Assembly (NCBI RefSeq): GCF_027172205.1
Contig: NC_070606.1
Span: 98,714,534-98,778,533, forward strand
Length of the DNA stretch: 64,000 nucleotides
Direction: 5' to 3'
From: Podarcis raffonei
Lineage: Eukaryota > Chordata > Lepidosauria > Squamata > Lacertidae
In this document: one piece after another, positions 32,435-43,678 of the stretch
How the letters are laid out: each line of letters opens with the position of its first letter
Position numbering within the stretch: position 1 is the first letter of the stretch
The notes under the pieces: generated by a model
Told to the model about the DNA's origin: nothing
The model's input: the letters and a program-made list of their open reading frames with translations, nothing else
The model's database searches: none
Program-made: the position numbers and the translations under genes

Positions 32435-33864
32435 GTATGTAACTGGTGTGCTCATCCGAATGAGACTTCTGTTGCTTTAACTCCCAAGGAGGTGAATTCC
32501 CAGGGGAGACTGAGGCAGGTCTATGGACCATCTCAAGGGGCTGGGAGCTGGGGGCACTGTTATACAGTGGTACCTCGCGTTACATACGCTTCAGGTTACA
32601 TACGCTTCAGGTTACAGGCTCCGCTAACCCAGAAGTAGTACCTCGGGTTAAGAACTTTGCTTCAGGATGAGAACAGAAATCGTGCAGTGACAGCAGGAGG
32701 CCCCATTAGCTAAAGTGGTACCTCAGGTTAAGAACAGTTTCAGGTCAAGAACGGACCTCTGGAACGAATTAAGTACTTAACCCGAGGTACCACTGTACAG
32801 TGGTTCCACTCCTTCCTCTGGGCGGAAAGAGGTGGTGGGGGATGAGTGTTCAGACCTCTGGGCTCTAACTTGTGGGGTGCCTCAGGGTTCCGTCCTCTCC
32901 CCCATGCTTTTTAATATCTATATGAAGCCGCTGGCAGAGATCATCAGGGGGTTTGGGCTGGGTGTTCATCAGTATGCGGATGATACCCAGCTCTACCTCT
33001 CAGAACCAGTGAAGGTGGTGAAGGTCCTGTGTGAGTGCCTGGAGGCAGTTGGAGGATGGATGGGGCTAACGGATTAAGGTTAAATCCTGACAAGACAGAA
33101 GTACTGTTTTTTGGGAGACAGGGGGCGGGCTGGTCCTGAATGGGGTAACTGTGCCCCTGAAGGATCAGGTGCGCAGCCTGGGAGTAATTTTGGACTCACA
33201 GCTGTCCATGGAGGTGCAGGTCAATTCTGCGTCCAGGGCAGCCGTCTACCAGCTCCATCTGGTACGCAGGCTGAGACCCTCCCTGCCCGCAGACTGTCTG
33301 GCCAGAGTGGTGCATGCTCTGGTTATCTCCCGCTTGGACTACTGCAATGCGCTCTACATGGGGCTACCTTTGAAGGTGACCCAGAAACTACAACTAATCC
33401 AGAATGCAGCAGCTAGACTGGTGACTGGGAATGGCCGCCGAGACCACATAACACTGGTCTTGAAAGACCTACATTGGCTCCCAGTACATTTCTGAGCACA
33501 AGTCAAAGTGTTGGTGCTGACCTTTAAAGCCCTAAACGGCCTTGGCCCAGTAGACCTGAAGGAGCATCTCCACCCCATCATTCTGCCCAGACACTGAGGT
33601 CCAGCTCCGAGAGCCTTCTCACAGTTCTCTCCTTGCGAGAAGCGAGGTTACATCTCAGTGGTGGCACCTGCCCTGTGGAACACCCTCCCGTCAGATGTCA
33701 AGGAAATAAACAACTATCTGACTTTTAGAAGACATCTGAAGGATCTGAAGGCAGCCCTGTTTAGGGAAGCTTTTAATATTTGATTAATTATTGTATTTTA
33801 ATATTTTGCTGGAAGCCGCCCGGAGTGGCTGGGGAAACCCAGCCAGATGGGTGGGGTATAAATA

Positions 33865-33912
<48 letters not shown>

Positions 33913-36443
33913 TGATGGCATCAAAGTCTATGCTCTGGATGCCAGTTGTTTGGAGAGAAACTTTAGGGGTCCACTACAAGATCTTTTTTTCAGACTTTCC
34001 GGGGGGTCTGGTTGTGCACCAAGGAAGGCAGATGTTGGACCGCATGGGCCTCTGATCTGAATCAGAAAGGTCGTTATTATGTGCTCAATTGACAGAGGAA
34101 AAAGAAAAGTAGAAAATTCATGAACTCAAGCTGGGGGGTGGTTTGCCACAGTGGAAAATCATCTTGCAGAACTCCTTGCTCCATGATGTTGCTGCCGCCA
34201 CTACTCTCAGCATAATCTAACAGCCACAAAATGCAGGTGGCCACTTCCAGATGGCCAGTCAGACCCTTTATCATCTTAGTCCCCTCCTCTACACATCTTC
34301 CAGCTTGTCGATATCTTTCTTAAAGTGTGGAGCTCAGAAGTGGAGTATCCAAATTGAATCAGGGTTTCTTAGCTCCGCTTCGATAATCAATATTATTTAT
34401 ACCCACCCATCTGGTTGAGTTTCCCTAGCCACTCTGGGCGGCTCCTAATCGAGTGTTAAAAACAATACAGCATTAAATATTAAAAACTTCCCTAAACAGG
34501 GCTGCCTTCAGATGTCTTTTAAAGATAAGATAGAATAATTTATAATAATTATACACCTTGCTTCGAATCCCCACGATGGGGTGAGCTCCCGTTGCTCGGT
34601 CCCTGCTCCTGCCAACCTAGCAGTTCGAAAGCACGAAGTGCAAGTAGATAAATAGGTACCACTCCGGCGGGAAGGTAAACGGCGTTTCCGTGTGCTGCTC
34701 TGGTTCGCCAGAAGCGGCTTAGTCATGCTGGCCACATGACCAGCAAGCTGTATGCCGGCTCCCTCAGCCAGTAAAGCAAGATGAGCGCCGCAACCCCAGA
34801 GTCGTCCGTGACTGGACCTAATGGTCAGGGGTCCCTTTACCTTTACCAATTAAACTGAGCCCAGCTTGCTGTGCTGATTATATGCTTTGCTTTTGGCCTC
34901 TTTTCGCCAGCAACCTTTCGTCCATCGCAGTTAGATAAACCGATGGGAGCGACGGCCAGGTTCACCTGTCGCTTGTCGGAGACCGTTCAACATTATTCCC
35001 TTAACTGGTACAAATTGGGTGACGACAAGCAGCCGAAATTACTGGACCTTGGAAAAAGCAAGTATAGCCGCACCATGCTGAACGCGACGACCTTTGAAAT
35101 TAAAATCTCGGACTTAGAGTTGAACGATAGCGGGACCTACTTCTGTGGCCTCATCTGTCCCTCGTTGAAGTTGACAGAAAGCAACAGGGCGAACCTCACA
35201 GTAACAGGTTTGATACAAGTCGTTCTGGCGCTTTATGGGTGCGAATGGGTGAGAGAGTGGCAAATGCGATTCATTGTCAGCAGGAGCAGAACTGATGTAT
35301 GTCGGGGAATGTACAACATTTATTTATTTTTCAAACAAAACTTGTGCTTCATTGTAAGAAGCGAAAACCTCAAAGCCGTTTACGGAAAGAACGATGAAAC
35401 AATAAAATCACCGGTATGAAAAATTTGCAACAATAATCTGAGAGTTGAAAGAACTACAGATTAAACCTCAAAGCAACTTTTTAAACTGCTTGGTTGTTGT
35501 TGTTGTTTAGTCGTTTAGTCGTGTCCGACTGGCTTACCTAAACAAAAATGTTTTTACCGAAAATTGTACCATGGAAATCAATAATCAAGGATTTCCAAAA
35601 GGGTAGGTAATACAGTGGTACCTCGGGTTACATACGCTTCAGGTTACATACGCTTCAGGTTACAGACTCCGCTAACCCAGAAATAGTGCTTCAGGTTAAG
35701 AACTTTGCTTCAGGAGGAGAACAGAAATCGTGCTTTGGCGGCGCGGCGGCAGCAGGAGGCCCCATTGACTAAAGTGTTGCTTCAGGTTAAGAACAGTTTC
35801 AGGTTAAGAACGGACCTCCGGAATGAATTAAGTACTTAACCTGAGGTACCACTGTACCAAACTAAAAGATTGAGTCATCCTATTTTCGCATGGGGGTCTG
35901 AACTGACAGTGTCTGATCAGGAATGAGACCTTGGGGTCATCGTGGATAGCTCAGTGAAGATGTACCGGCAGATTCTTTCTAGCTTCCAAGTAGATTCCAA
36001 CTGGCTCAATTTATGGGCTTATCCTATATATTACAAATATAGGACACGAAAAGATGGATCATCAACGCGTCAACCTTTGTCATTTTAAAGCACAGACAGG
36101 TTGATGGCAAACTGGAGCAATTATTTTAGTGGCCTTGACGTCATGCCTGATTGCAGTCCCGTAGACTCAGAAGTAAATCGTATTAACATTATTGGAACCA
36201 AGGCTGCTCCCAGACTGTCCCTTTTATGTGAGTGAGAGTCAGCCCCACACTCTCTGCAATGACTCTGGGAAAAGTGCTAAGCATGATCCTCTTATGCTGG
36301 GTTAGCCTTGGGATGGACCCAAAATTTTGGAGCCAGTCAGTCAGGGAAGTTTTTAATCTGTGATATTTTACTGTATTTTTGGTTTCTATGGAAGCCGCCC
36401 AGAGTGGCTGGGGAAACCCAGCCAGATGGGCGGGGTACAAATA

Positions 36444-36489
<46 letters not shown>

Positions 36490-39400
36490 TGCTTTTCCGT
36501 TTCAAACCCTCAGAGAAAGAACTTGAGCCTGAACTACCGTCAGAGGAGACAAAGCCTGGACTGCCGTCAGAGGAGAGGGAGGATCACGGAGAGATCCTCC
36601 TTGCTGTCATCGGAGTTGGGCTGTTTCTGGTGCTCCCAGTTTTGTGTTACTACCTCTTTAACCTCATCCAGAGAAAGAAAGGTGGGCATCTCAGCCGCTT
36701 GTCCCACTTTCTCCTCTCCCGGGCATCTTATATAACAGGGGTGGCCAACTCCCAAGAGACTGCAATCTACTCACAGAGTTAAAAGCTGGAAGTGATCTAC
36801 CCCCTTTTGGGGGGTTCAGGTCCAAGTTGTTGAACTTTTTTTTAGGTAGGAAAGCCCAGGGTTTGGCGGGGTGCAGGACGAAAATTTTGAGCTTTTTTTA
36901 GGGGAGCCAAATTTGTTGAGTTTCTTTGGGGGAGCCGGTGATCTACCAGTGATCTACCACAGACGTCCAGCGATCTACCGGTAGATCATTGGACGTGTCT
37001 GTTTAATAATAATAATAATAATAATAATATACCTCGCCCATCTGGCTGGGTTTCCCCAGCCACTCTGGGCAGCTCCCAACAGAATACAACGGTACCTTGA
37101 GTTACAAACGCCTCAGGTTACAAACGCTTCCGGTTACAAACTCCGCTAATCTGGAGGAGTTACCTCGAGTTGAGAACTTTGCCCCAGGATGAGAATGGAA
37201 ATCGTGTGCTGGCGGCGCAGCAGCAGCAAGAGGCCCCATTAGCAAAAGCACGGCTCTAGTTGAGAACAGTTTCATGTCAAGAACGGAACTCCAGAACGAA
37301 TTAAGTCTGTAACTAGCACTACCACTGTATTAAAAACACGTTAAAACATCAAACATTAAAAACTTCCCTAAACAGGGCTGCCTTCAGACGTCTTCTAAAA
37401 GTCAGATAGTTGTTTATTTCCTTGACATATGATGGGAGGGTGTTCCACAGGGCAGGCGCCACCACCGAAAAGGCCCTCTGCCTGGTTCCCTGTAACCTCA
37501 CTTCTCGCAGAGAGGGAACCGCCAGAAGGCCCTCGGAGCTGGACCTCAGTGTCCGGGCAGAACGATGGGGGTGGAGATGCTCCTTCAGGTCTACTGGGCT
37601 GAGGCCGTTTCGGGCTTTAAAGGTCAGCACCAACACTTTGAATTGTGCTCGGAAACGTACTGGGAACCAGTGTAGTTCTTTTAGGACTGGTGTTATATGG
37701 TCCTGGCAGCCGTTCCCAGTCACCAGTCTGGCTATCATATTCTGGATGAGTTGTACTTTCTGAGTCACCTTTAAAGGTAGCTCAACGCATGAATTCTAAC
37801 TGCTTGTATCCTTTTGCAGAGGAAGAAAAACTGCAGGATGAAAATGCTCCCTTGGTAAGTTCCCTTTTGCTCAGAGAGCTTCGCTTGCTGTTGGCCCCTT
37901 CTGACGCTGGCACTTGGCTGATGCAATTCAAATCACATCCTGTTTGGCCCCCAACGCTCTTTCGTACAGATATGGGCCCAACCAGGCAGCTGTTCTGTTG
38001 CACGGGTATTCTGCAAGATGTTTTATTTGGACACAGACATTTAAAGCACTATGATACCACTTTACATAGTGCTGGCTGCGTACCAAAAGGATTCTGGGAA
38101 ATGCACTTTGTTAAGGGTGCTGAGAGCTGCTTGTTGTTGTTGTTTAGTCATTTAGTCGTGTCCGACTCTTCATGGCCCCCTGGACCAGAGCACGCCAGGC
38201 ACTCCTGTCTTCCACTGCCTCCCGCAGTTTGGTCAAACTCATGCTAGTAGCTTCGAGAACACTGTCCAACCATCTCGTCCTCTGTCGTCCCCTTCTCCTT
38301 GCGCCCTCCATCTTTCCCAGCATCAGGGTCTTTTCCAGGGAGTCTTCTCTTCTCATGAGGTGGCCAAAGTCTTGGAGCCTCAGCTTCAGGATCTGTCCTT
38401 CCAGTGTGCACTCAGGGCTGATTTCCTTCAGAATGGTTGGATCTTCTTGCAGTCCATGGGACTCTCAAGAGTCTCCCCCAGCACCAGAATTCAAAAGCAT
38501 CCATTCTTCAGCGATCAGCCTTCTTTATGGTCCAGCTCTCACGTCCATACATCATTACTGGGAAAACCATAGCTTTGACTATATGGACCTTTGTTGGCAA
38601 GGTGATGTCTCTGCTTTTTAAGATGCTGTCTAGGTTTGCCATCACCTTTCTCCCAAGGAGCAGGCGTCTTTTAATTTTGTGGCTGCTGTCACCATCTGCA
38701 GTGATCATGGAGCCCAAGAAAGTAAAATCTCTCACTGCCTCCATTTCTTCCCCTTCTATTTGCCAGGAGGTGATGGGACCAGTGGCCATGATCTTAGGTT
38801 TTTTGATGTTGAGCTTCAGACCATATTTTGCGCTCTCCTCTTTCACCCTCAATAAAAGGTTCTTTAATTCCTCCTCACTTTCTGCCATCAAGGTTGTGTC
38901 ATCTGCATATCTGAGGCTGTTGATGTTTCTTCCGCCAATCTTAATTCCGGCTTGGGATTCATCCAGCCCAGCCTTTTGCATGATGAATTCTGCATATAAG
39001 TTAAATAAGCAGGGAGACAATATACAGCCTTGTCGTACTCCTTTCCCAATTTTAAACCAATCAGTTGTTCCATAGGAGCTGCTAGGAGATCCCTGTTCCC
39101 CTCCGGGCGTGACGATTCCCAGAGCGCCCTGGAATGTGGGATTAATTGTTAAAACCCCTCTGGGAGTTGTAGCTCCATCAGAGGCGAATTTGGGGGAGCG
39201 ATGCACTGGGTGTACTGGCGGAGGAAGAGGGGGCAGGGGAGCGTACCACCCCCAGATCCATCGGGGAGGGGGTACCATCGTGCCCGCCCCCCGACATGCA
39301 CCTCGCCCCCCCCCACTGTGCTGGGCTGCATTCACAAAGCGGTTTTTGGGGGGGATCAAAGTTGTTGGGCATTTTTGGGGAACATCTCTCCCCCCCATTT

Positions 39401-42400
39401 TTTTGGGGGGCTTTTCAAAGTGTTTTTATTTTTGTTTTAATCACCCTACTTGCCATACGTCCGGGTTTTCCTGGACATTTTGCCAATTCAGTGTAAATCT
39501 GCCTTGGCTCCATTTTCAAATCCAATTCCCCCCCGGAACATATGGCAGCCCTAAGTTTATTCCCTTTTCCTGATGCTTCCCTACCTGGTAATTTCCACAT
39601 CATATTTTTTTGAGCTTTCAAACGACACAGAAGCCAGTTATGGAAAAAGGCAGAATATAGCAGAATACAGCAGAATCTGCTTCCAGAAATAAATCTGTTT
39701 GCAAACAACACAGGAATGAGTCCAAAAATTATAGAAGTGGATTTTACAATTTGCCACATCTCAAATATATGGATCCGTTGTTGCTTTGCAGAGGGGCTGT
39801 AGCTAGCAAAAGAGGAGCAAGAAACAAACCAAAACATTTATTGTTTTAAAAGCAGGAAGTTTCAGGATATGCATGGATTGGAAATGAAGCCCTGAAATGT
39901 TTGCTGGTGGAAACAAGTATTGAAAGCGGGATTGTGTGTGGCCCCTGATAGCCTCCTGAGCACAAATCATCATGACTGTGCAATAAAAAGGATGTCTAGA
40001 GGGGCCTTACATTTACCTGCATGTAGAAAACAAGCTTGTCTGGAAAAATAGCCCTTTACAGTTGTAAGTTGGTTTTTGAACAGCTTAGTTCTCAAACGTT
40101 TTGGCTCCTGGAAGTGACTGTTCCGGTTTGTGAACGATTTTTGGAAGCCGAACGTCCGATGGGGCTTCCGATTGGCTGCAGGAGCTTCAGCCTGCAGCCA
40201 ATCGGAAGCCGCGCTTTGGTTTCCGAACGTTTTGAAAGTCGAACGGACTTGCGGAACAGATTCCGTTCAACTTCCAAGGTATGACTGTATCTTCCTGAGA
40301 TGCTTGTTTTTCTGTGCTTTTAGCCACACAACTTTCCACCGGCAGCTTGAAAAATAGAACGCAGCCAAAACTGGCAAACAGATCCACGTAGAATTATCGT
40401 CGTTGAAACACAGATAAAACAAAAGAAAAACACTTTTCAAACTAATATAAGCAATTAAATTGTGTGCCTGGGTTGGCCTGCTGAAATAAAAATGTTGTCA
40501 GCAGACATTTGAAGCAGTATAGGAAGGGCGGCTGCCTAAGGGGACCCCTAGATGCCATCCAGACTAACCCTCGAAACCTATAACAATGTTTTTGGAGAAC
40601 TAGTGCAGAGGGTGGGTAGGAATTTTAAACAAGCATTTCATCAGGCCCCCTCCATCCCTGATCACCCAAGTCCAACTCATTTCTAATACTGAGGTCTGCC
40701 TAGGGTGATAGAACACCCCAGAACCAGCTGCAGGCGAGAATGGTATGACCCTCCTTCGTATATCAATATCTCTGTACTGCTCCACTTCAGACTGTGCACA
40801 GGAGAGGGTTTATCTCTCTGAATGCTTCCGCACATAAAAAGCTTCTTGCAGGTATAGTAAACTTTCACATCAGGAGAACGAGAATTTTTCCTCCCTGATA
40901 TGCTAATTTTCTGCCTGCGGGGTTTTTCCTGTTTATAAGGGGAAGTACCTGCAGACGCAGGGATGCGGGTGGCACTGTGGGTTACACCACAGAGTCTAGG
41001 ACTTGCCGATCAGAAGGTCGGCGGTTTGAATCCCCACGATGGGGTGAGCTCCCGTTGCTCAGTCCCTGCTCCTGCCAACCTAGCAGTTCGAAAGCATGTC
41101 AAAGTGCAAGTAGATAAATTGGTACCGCTCTGGCGGGAAGGTAAACGGCGTTTCCGTGTGCTGCTCTGGTTTGCCAGAAGCAGCTTAGTCATGCTGGCCA
41201 CATGACCCAGAAGCTGTACGCCGGCTACCTCGGCCAATAAAGCGAGATGAGCACCGCAACCCCAGAGTCGGTCATGACTGGACCTAATGGTCAGGGGTCC
41301 CTTTACCTTTACTTTACCTGCAGACGCAGCTGGGGCAATTTGTGAACTCTGTCTAACACTCCCTTCCACATGATTTTGGCCTGCTTTCCACATGATGCAG
41401 AACCAGGTGGCAAGAATCCTGAGGTGGCCAAATGGGCAGCCCCACTTCAAACTGCAGGAGGGGAATGTGTTCTTTTGTCTACTCACCAGCCGGCATTTTA
41501 AAACTCCACGCAAGTAGACAACTAGGGCATCAGGGAGAAACATTCCAGCATGCTTCTTGCGGTACTGGTTTTCTACATGCGGGGAGCTTTTTAAATGCAA
41601 GTTGCCCATCTGCCTAGCATCCTCTTTCTGGCAGCACACGGCCAGAGACCCCCGAGAGCCGACAAGCAGTGCATGGAAGGACTGTTATTCAGGATTATAC
41701 ATTGCCTTTGAACGTGGAGACTCCATTTAATGATCCATGCATTTGTCATATTAAGATCACAGAAGGAGGCTGCTGGATCAGGCCGTCTTAAAGCTAGGGG
41801 TCAAAGTAAGAAAGACAAATTCTCTTAAGTTTGGTGTGACTTCATTGGTTTTGAAAAAGACATGAACAGGCCTCCTTAAAGGTAAAGGGACCCCTGACCA
41901 TTAGGTCCAGTCGTGGCCGACTCTGGGGTTGCGGCGCTCATCTTGCTTTACTGGCCGAGGGAGCTGGCGTCCAGCTTCTGGGTCATGTGGCCAGCATGAC
42001 TAAGCCGCTTCTGGCGAACCAGAGCAGCACACGGAAACGCCGTATACCTTCCTGCCAGAGCGGTACCTATTTATCTACTTGCACTTCGTGCTTTCGAACT
42101 GCTAGTTTGGCAGGAGCAGGGACCGAGCAACGGGAGCTCACCCCGTTGCGGGGATTCGAACCACCAACCTTCTGATCGGCAAGCCCTAGGCTCTGTGGTT
42201 TAACCCACACGCCACCCGCGTCCCTCAGGCCTCCTTAGGTGTATATAAATGGACATGGTTAGTCCTTTGAGGCCACCCAAGTTGGTGGCTGTCACTGCAG
42301 AAGTGAGTTCCATAGTTCCACTATGTTCCTAGTACTGAGTAGCTTCTTAAAAAAACAGCAACAAAAAAACTGGCATTTTTGGGGGTAAAATCTTTTTTTA

Positions 42401-43678
42401 TTAAGTTTTGCTTTACAAATTTAAATTCAAACATTAAGCCTCGTCATTTAGGATTCCCAGAATGCTTTGACTCCTCTCTGCCTTTCCATGGTTACCATTT
42501 TCCATCTTTTGTCAACTGCTTCACTTATTTTCTCTATTTTTCTCACATAGTCCATTTTTACCCTAATTTCTAGTACAGTCATACCTCGGGTTACAGCTGC
42601 TTCAGGTTGCGTTTTTTCGGGTTATGCACCCACCGAAACCCGGAAGTACCGGAACGCATTACTTCCGGGTTTCGGCGGTCGCGCATGCGCAAAAGCACTA
42701 AATCGCGCTTTGCACATGCGCAGAAGCACCGAATTACAACCCGTAGTGGCGCGTCCCGCACGGATCACCTTCGCAACCTGAGCGTCCACTGTACACTACA
42801 AGCATTATTCAAACACTGCCAACGTTTTTAGTTGTTTACAGTGTTCTCTATGATACGTTGTAAAATTTCCCTCATTCCTTCTTCAAGTTCTTCTCTTCCT
42901 GGTTTCTGATTTTCCCGGTCCATTTTGCCATTCTGGACCATCATCTTCATCAGGAAGTTTTAAGTATTTGTTTTTATCTACTGAAATATACTGGGAGTCG
43001 AGAGTGGATTTCATGCTCTTTATTCAGCTCATAGTGGTGAGGAGGAATGGAAGTTCCCCCAGAATGTCTGCTTTATACACATTATTTACACAATGGGCCC
43101 CACGTGATTGGCTAATTCCGGGATTCTCCTGTAGGCCAATCAGGTTGCGGATACACTTCCACCTGGAGCTGGATTGGGTGGCTCCTGTGGACCAATCAGA
43201 CTGCTGCATTTTGGATCCTATTCAACTCAGTATATAACTTCTACCTACCTATCTTTTTCCTTTGTATTGTTTCAATGGGTTCTGAGGTATGGGCTCAAGT
43301 CGGTGATAGAATATGGGGGGGTAATTAAAAATCAAGTCAAGTACAACATTACCTGCTTTGCTAGAGTGGTCGTGCAGGGGATATTTGGTCCAGCCAGTCG
43401 AAACTTCCTGTTCCTCCTGGCCTGTTTTTTTAACCCTCCCTCTCTTGCTGTACCTGAAGGAAGAAGGCCCTCCTGCCGTGAGTGTTTTCACCGTGGATTA
43501 TGGGGTGCTGGAATTCCGGGCAGCGGACAACGCTCAGAGAGCGCCCCAAGAGCGCTTCGCTTCCGACCAGACCGAATATGCCACCATCATCTTCCCCCCG
43601 GAAAAGCCGGTCGCTGCCAAAGGAGGCAAAAAGACTAAGAAACCGAAGAACTGCCCCAGCAGAGCGGAGCCGCACTGA
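32350..43678 (+). CDS. PDCD1: PDCD1 (PD-1), inhibitory lymphocyte receptor, five exons
   Basis: Exons 32350-32434, 34911-35207, 36514-36681, 37820-37854 and 43460-43678 join in phase (85+297+168+35+219 = 804 nt) to 267 aa; human PD-1 is 288. Order: signal peptide (1-about 28), IgV domain (29-127; C48-C107, W61, D101-S-G-T-Y-F-C107), short acidic stalk with a repeated LPSEE, transmembrane helix about 155-179, cytoplasmic tail with ITIM VDYGVL (Y209) and ITSM TEYATI (Y235). The tyrosines are 26 apart (25 in human), and exon 4 is 35 bp as in mammals. Known role: binds PD-L1/PD-L2 and recruits SHP2 to the ITSM to dampen antigen-receptor signalling. All splice sites are GT-AG. It looks intact, but introns 2-4 are crowded with repeats. 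Confidence 0.95.
32565..32795. mobile_element. Tigger-like MITE in PDCD1 intron 1
   Basis: CAGTGGTACCTCGCGTTAC and CCCGAGGTACCACTG, with TA flanks. Confidence 0.88.
32800..33910 (+). mobile_element. L2 LINE, 5'-truncated, with RT C-terminal half
   Basis: Encodes [18 protein letters not shown] and [10 protein letters not shown] (RT palm, YADD catalytic motif), then [20 protein letters not shown]. Frame breaks occur at several points. Ends with GGGGAAACCCAGCCAGATGG and an (ATT)n tail at 33862-33910. Lies in PDCD1 intron 1, same strand. Confidence 0.9.
33911..34070 (+). mobile_element. CR1/L3-type LINE 3' fragment
   Basis: Contains GTTGGACCGCATGGGCCTCT, the characteristic tail motif; diverged. 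Confidence 0.45.
34380..34560 (-). mobile_element. L2 LINE 3' fragment, antisense
   Basis: CCCACCCATCTGGTTGAGTT then CCCTAAACAGGGCTGCCTTC. Confidence 0.8.
34562..34846 (+). mobile_element. Sauria SINE, 5'-truncated
   Basis: Starts inside the tRNA-like head (CTTCGAATCCCCACGATGGG) and runs to the usual tail. It ends 64 bp before PDCD1 exon 2. Confidence 0.88.
34911..35207 (+). CDS. PDCD1: PDCD1 exon 2 (IgV domain)
   Basis: Acceptor ttttcgccag, donor G|GTTTGA, phase 1-1 as for Ig exons. Contains RFTC (C48), LNWY (W61), NDSGTYFC (C107). N86-A-T and N123-L-T are potential N-glycosylation sites. An extra cysteine, C111, follows in GLIC. 297 bp against about 360 in human. Confidence 0.95.
35491..35530 (-). 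mobile_element. BovB 3' tip, antisense
   Basis: TTGTTGTTGTTGTTTAGTCG then TTTAGTCGTGTCCGAC; only the last 40 bp of the element. Confidence 0.75.
35613..35854. mobile_element. Tigger-like MITE in PDCD1 intron 2
   Basis: CAGTGGTACCTCGGGTTACA and ACCTGAGGTACCACTG, TA flanks. Confidence 0.9.
35855..36364. other. PDCD1 intron 2 sequence
   Basis: No repeat or exon recognised apart from the flanking elements. Confidence 0.4.
36365..36489 (+). mobile_element. L2 LINE 3' tail next to PDCD1 exon 3
   Basis: GGAAGCCGCCCAGAGTGGCT and a long (ATT)n run (36445-36489). It ends 24 bp before the exon 3 acceptor boundary. Confidence 0.9.
36514..36681 (+). CDS. PDCD1: PDCD1 exon 3 (stalk and transmembrane)
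   Basis: Acceptor aaaccctcag, donor G|GTGGGC, phase 1-1. Encodes an acidic stalk ([19 protein letters not shown]) and the helix [20 protein letters not shown] followed by QRKK. The stalk has no cysteine, so no obvious disulphide dimerisation. Confidence 0.93.
36741..37002. mobile_element. hAT-like MITE in PDCD1 intron 3
   Basis: Starts CAGGGGTGGCCAACTCCC; the interior has GATCTACC modules. Right boundary uncertain, near TTGGACGTGTCTG. Confidence 0.6.
37003..37772 (-). mobile_element. L2 LINE, antisense, split by a Tigger MITE
   Basis: 3' end CATCTGGCTGGGTTTCCCC, then complement of the L2 C-terminal coding region through GAGTTGTACTTTCTGAGTC. Ends 47 bp before PDCD1 exon 4. Confidence 0.9.
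37087..37327. mobile_element. Tigger-like MITE nested in L2
   Basis: CAACGGTACCTTGAGTTAC and AGCACTACCACTG with TA flanks; ends somewhat diverged. Confidence 0.75.
37820..37854 (+). CDS. PDCD1: PDCD1 exon 4 (35 bp)
   Basis: Acceptor cttttgcag, donor GTAAGT. Encodes [12 protein letters not shown] including the split first codon; moves the phase from 1 to 0. Same length as the mammalian exon 4. Confidence 0.9.
38130..39078 (-). mobile_element. BovB (RTE) LINE, antisense, RT half
   Basis: Minus strand encodes [33 protein letters not shown] (RT YADD motif) and [20 protein letters not shown]. 5'-truncated. Lies in PDCD1 intron 4. Confidence 0.93.
39080..40058. other. PDCD1 intron 4, GC-rich repeat then unique-looking sequence
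   Basis: 39.08-39.46 kb is G/C-run-rich with a GGGAGTTGTAGCTCC motif and looks like an interspersed repeat of unknown type. Nothing was recognised in the remainder. Confidence 0.35.
40059..40287. mobile_element. Tigger-like MITE, divergent subfamily
   Basis: Starts CAGTTGTAAGTTGG and ends AACTTCCAAGGTATGACTG with TA flanks. The centre is a palindrome around GATTGGCTGCAGG / CCTGCAGCCAATC. Confidence 0.75.
40288..40945. other. PDCD1 intron 4 sequence
   Basis: No exon or repeat recognised. Confidence 0.3.
40961..41314 (+). mobile_element. Sauria SINE, full length
   Basis: Head GGATGCGGGTGGCACTGTGG. Target duplication TACCTGCAGACGCAG at 40946-40960 and 41315-41329 (15 bp, exact). Confidence 0.93.
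41330..41866. other. PDCD1 intron 4 sequence
   Basis: No exon or repeat recognised. Confidence 0.3.
41879..42225 (-). mobile_element. Sauria SINE, full length, antisense
   Basis: Target duplication CAGGCCTCCTTA at 41867-41878 and 42226-42237 (12 bp, exact). Confidence 0.93.
42576..42791. mobile_element. Tigger-like MITE, CpG-rich subfamily
   Basis: Left end CAGTCATACCTCGGGTTAC, TA flanks; interior GCGCATGCGCAAAAGC / GCACATGCGCAGAAGC. Right end shortened (AGCGTCCACTG). Confidence 0.75.
42951..43424 (+). repeat. Left arm of a 474-bp inverted duplication
   Basis: Near-identical to the reverse complement of 47208-47682. It includes the gypsy LTR with both copies of its TCTAC target duplication plus a piece of a second LTR family (43245-43424). 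It ends 35 bp before PDCD1 exon 5. Confidence 0.93.
42982..43239 (-). mobile_element. Ty3/gypsy-like solo LTR, antisense (fossil)
   Basis: 258-bp member of the TGTTATGTACTGAG LTR family (short subfamily). Target duplication TCTAC at 42977-42981 and 43240-43244. Confidence 0.88.
43460..43678 (+). CDS. PDCD1: PDCD1 exon 5 (signalling tail)
   Basis: Acceptor after ctctcttgctgtacctgaag, phase 0. Encodes [19 protein letters not shown] (ITIM VDYGVL, Y209) then [16 protein letters not shown] (ITSM TEYATI, Y235), a lysine-rich end ([10 protein letters not shown]) and TGA at 43676-43678. The alignment to mammalian FSVDYGELDF and EQTEYATIVFP is unmistakable. Confidence 0.95.
   Translation, partial: EEGPPAVSVFTVDYGVLEFRAADNAQRAPQERFASDQTEYATIIFPPEKPVAAKGGKKTKKPKNCPSRAEPH

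Noticed and set aside
32091-32480. Plus-strand frame overlapping PDCD1 exon 1
   Set aside because: Different register from the PD-1 signal peptide, which has the correct phase and donor.
35208-35419. Extension of the IgV frame past 35207 as a secreted form
   Set aside because: The frame reads on into intron 2, but the donor is good and phase fits exon 3. Intron retention could give a soluble form, but nothing in the sequence supports it.
41010-41639. 209-codon minus-strand frame
   Set aside because: Mostly the antisense of a Sauria SINE, a common source of false frames in this window.
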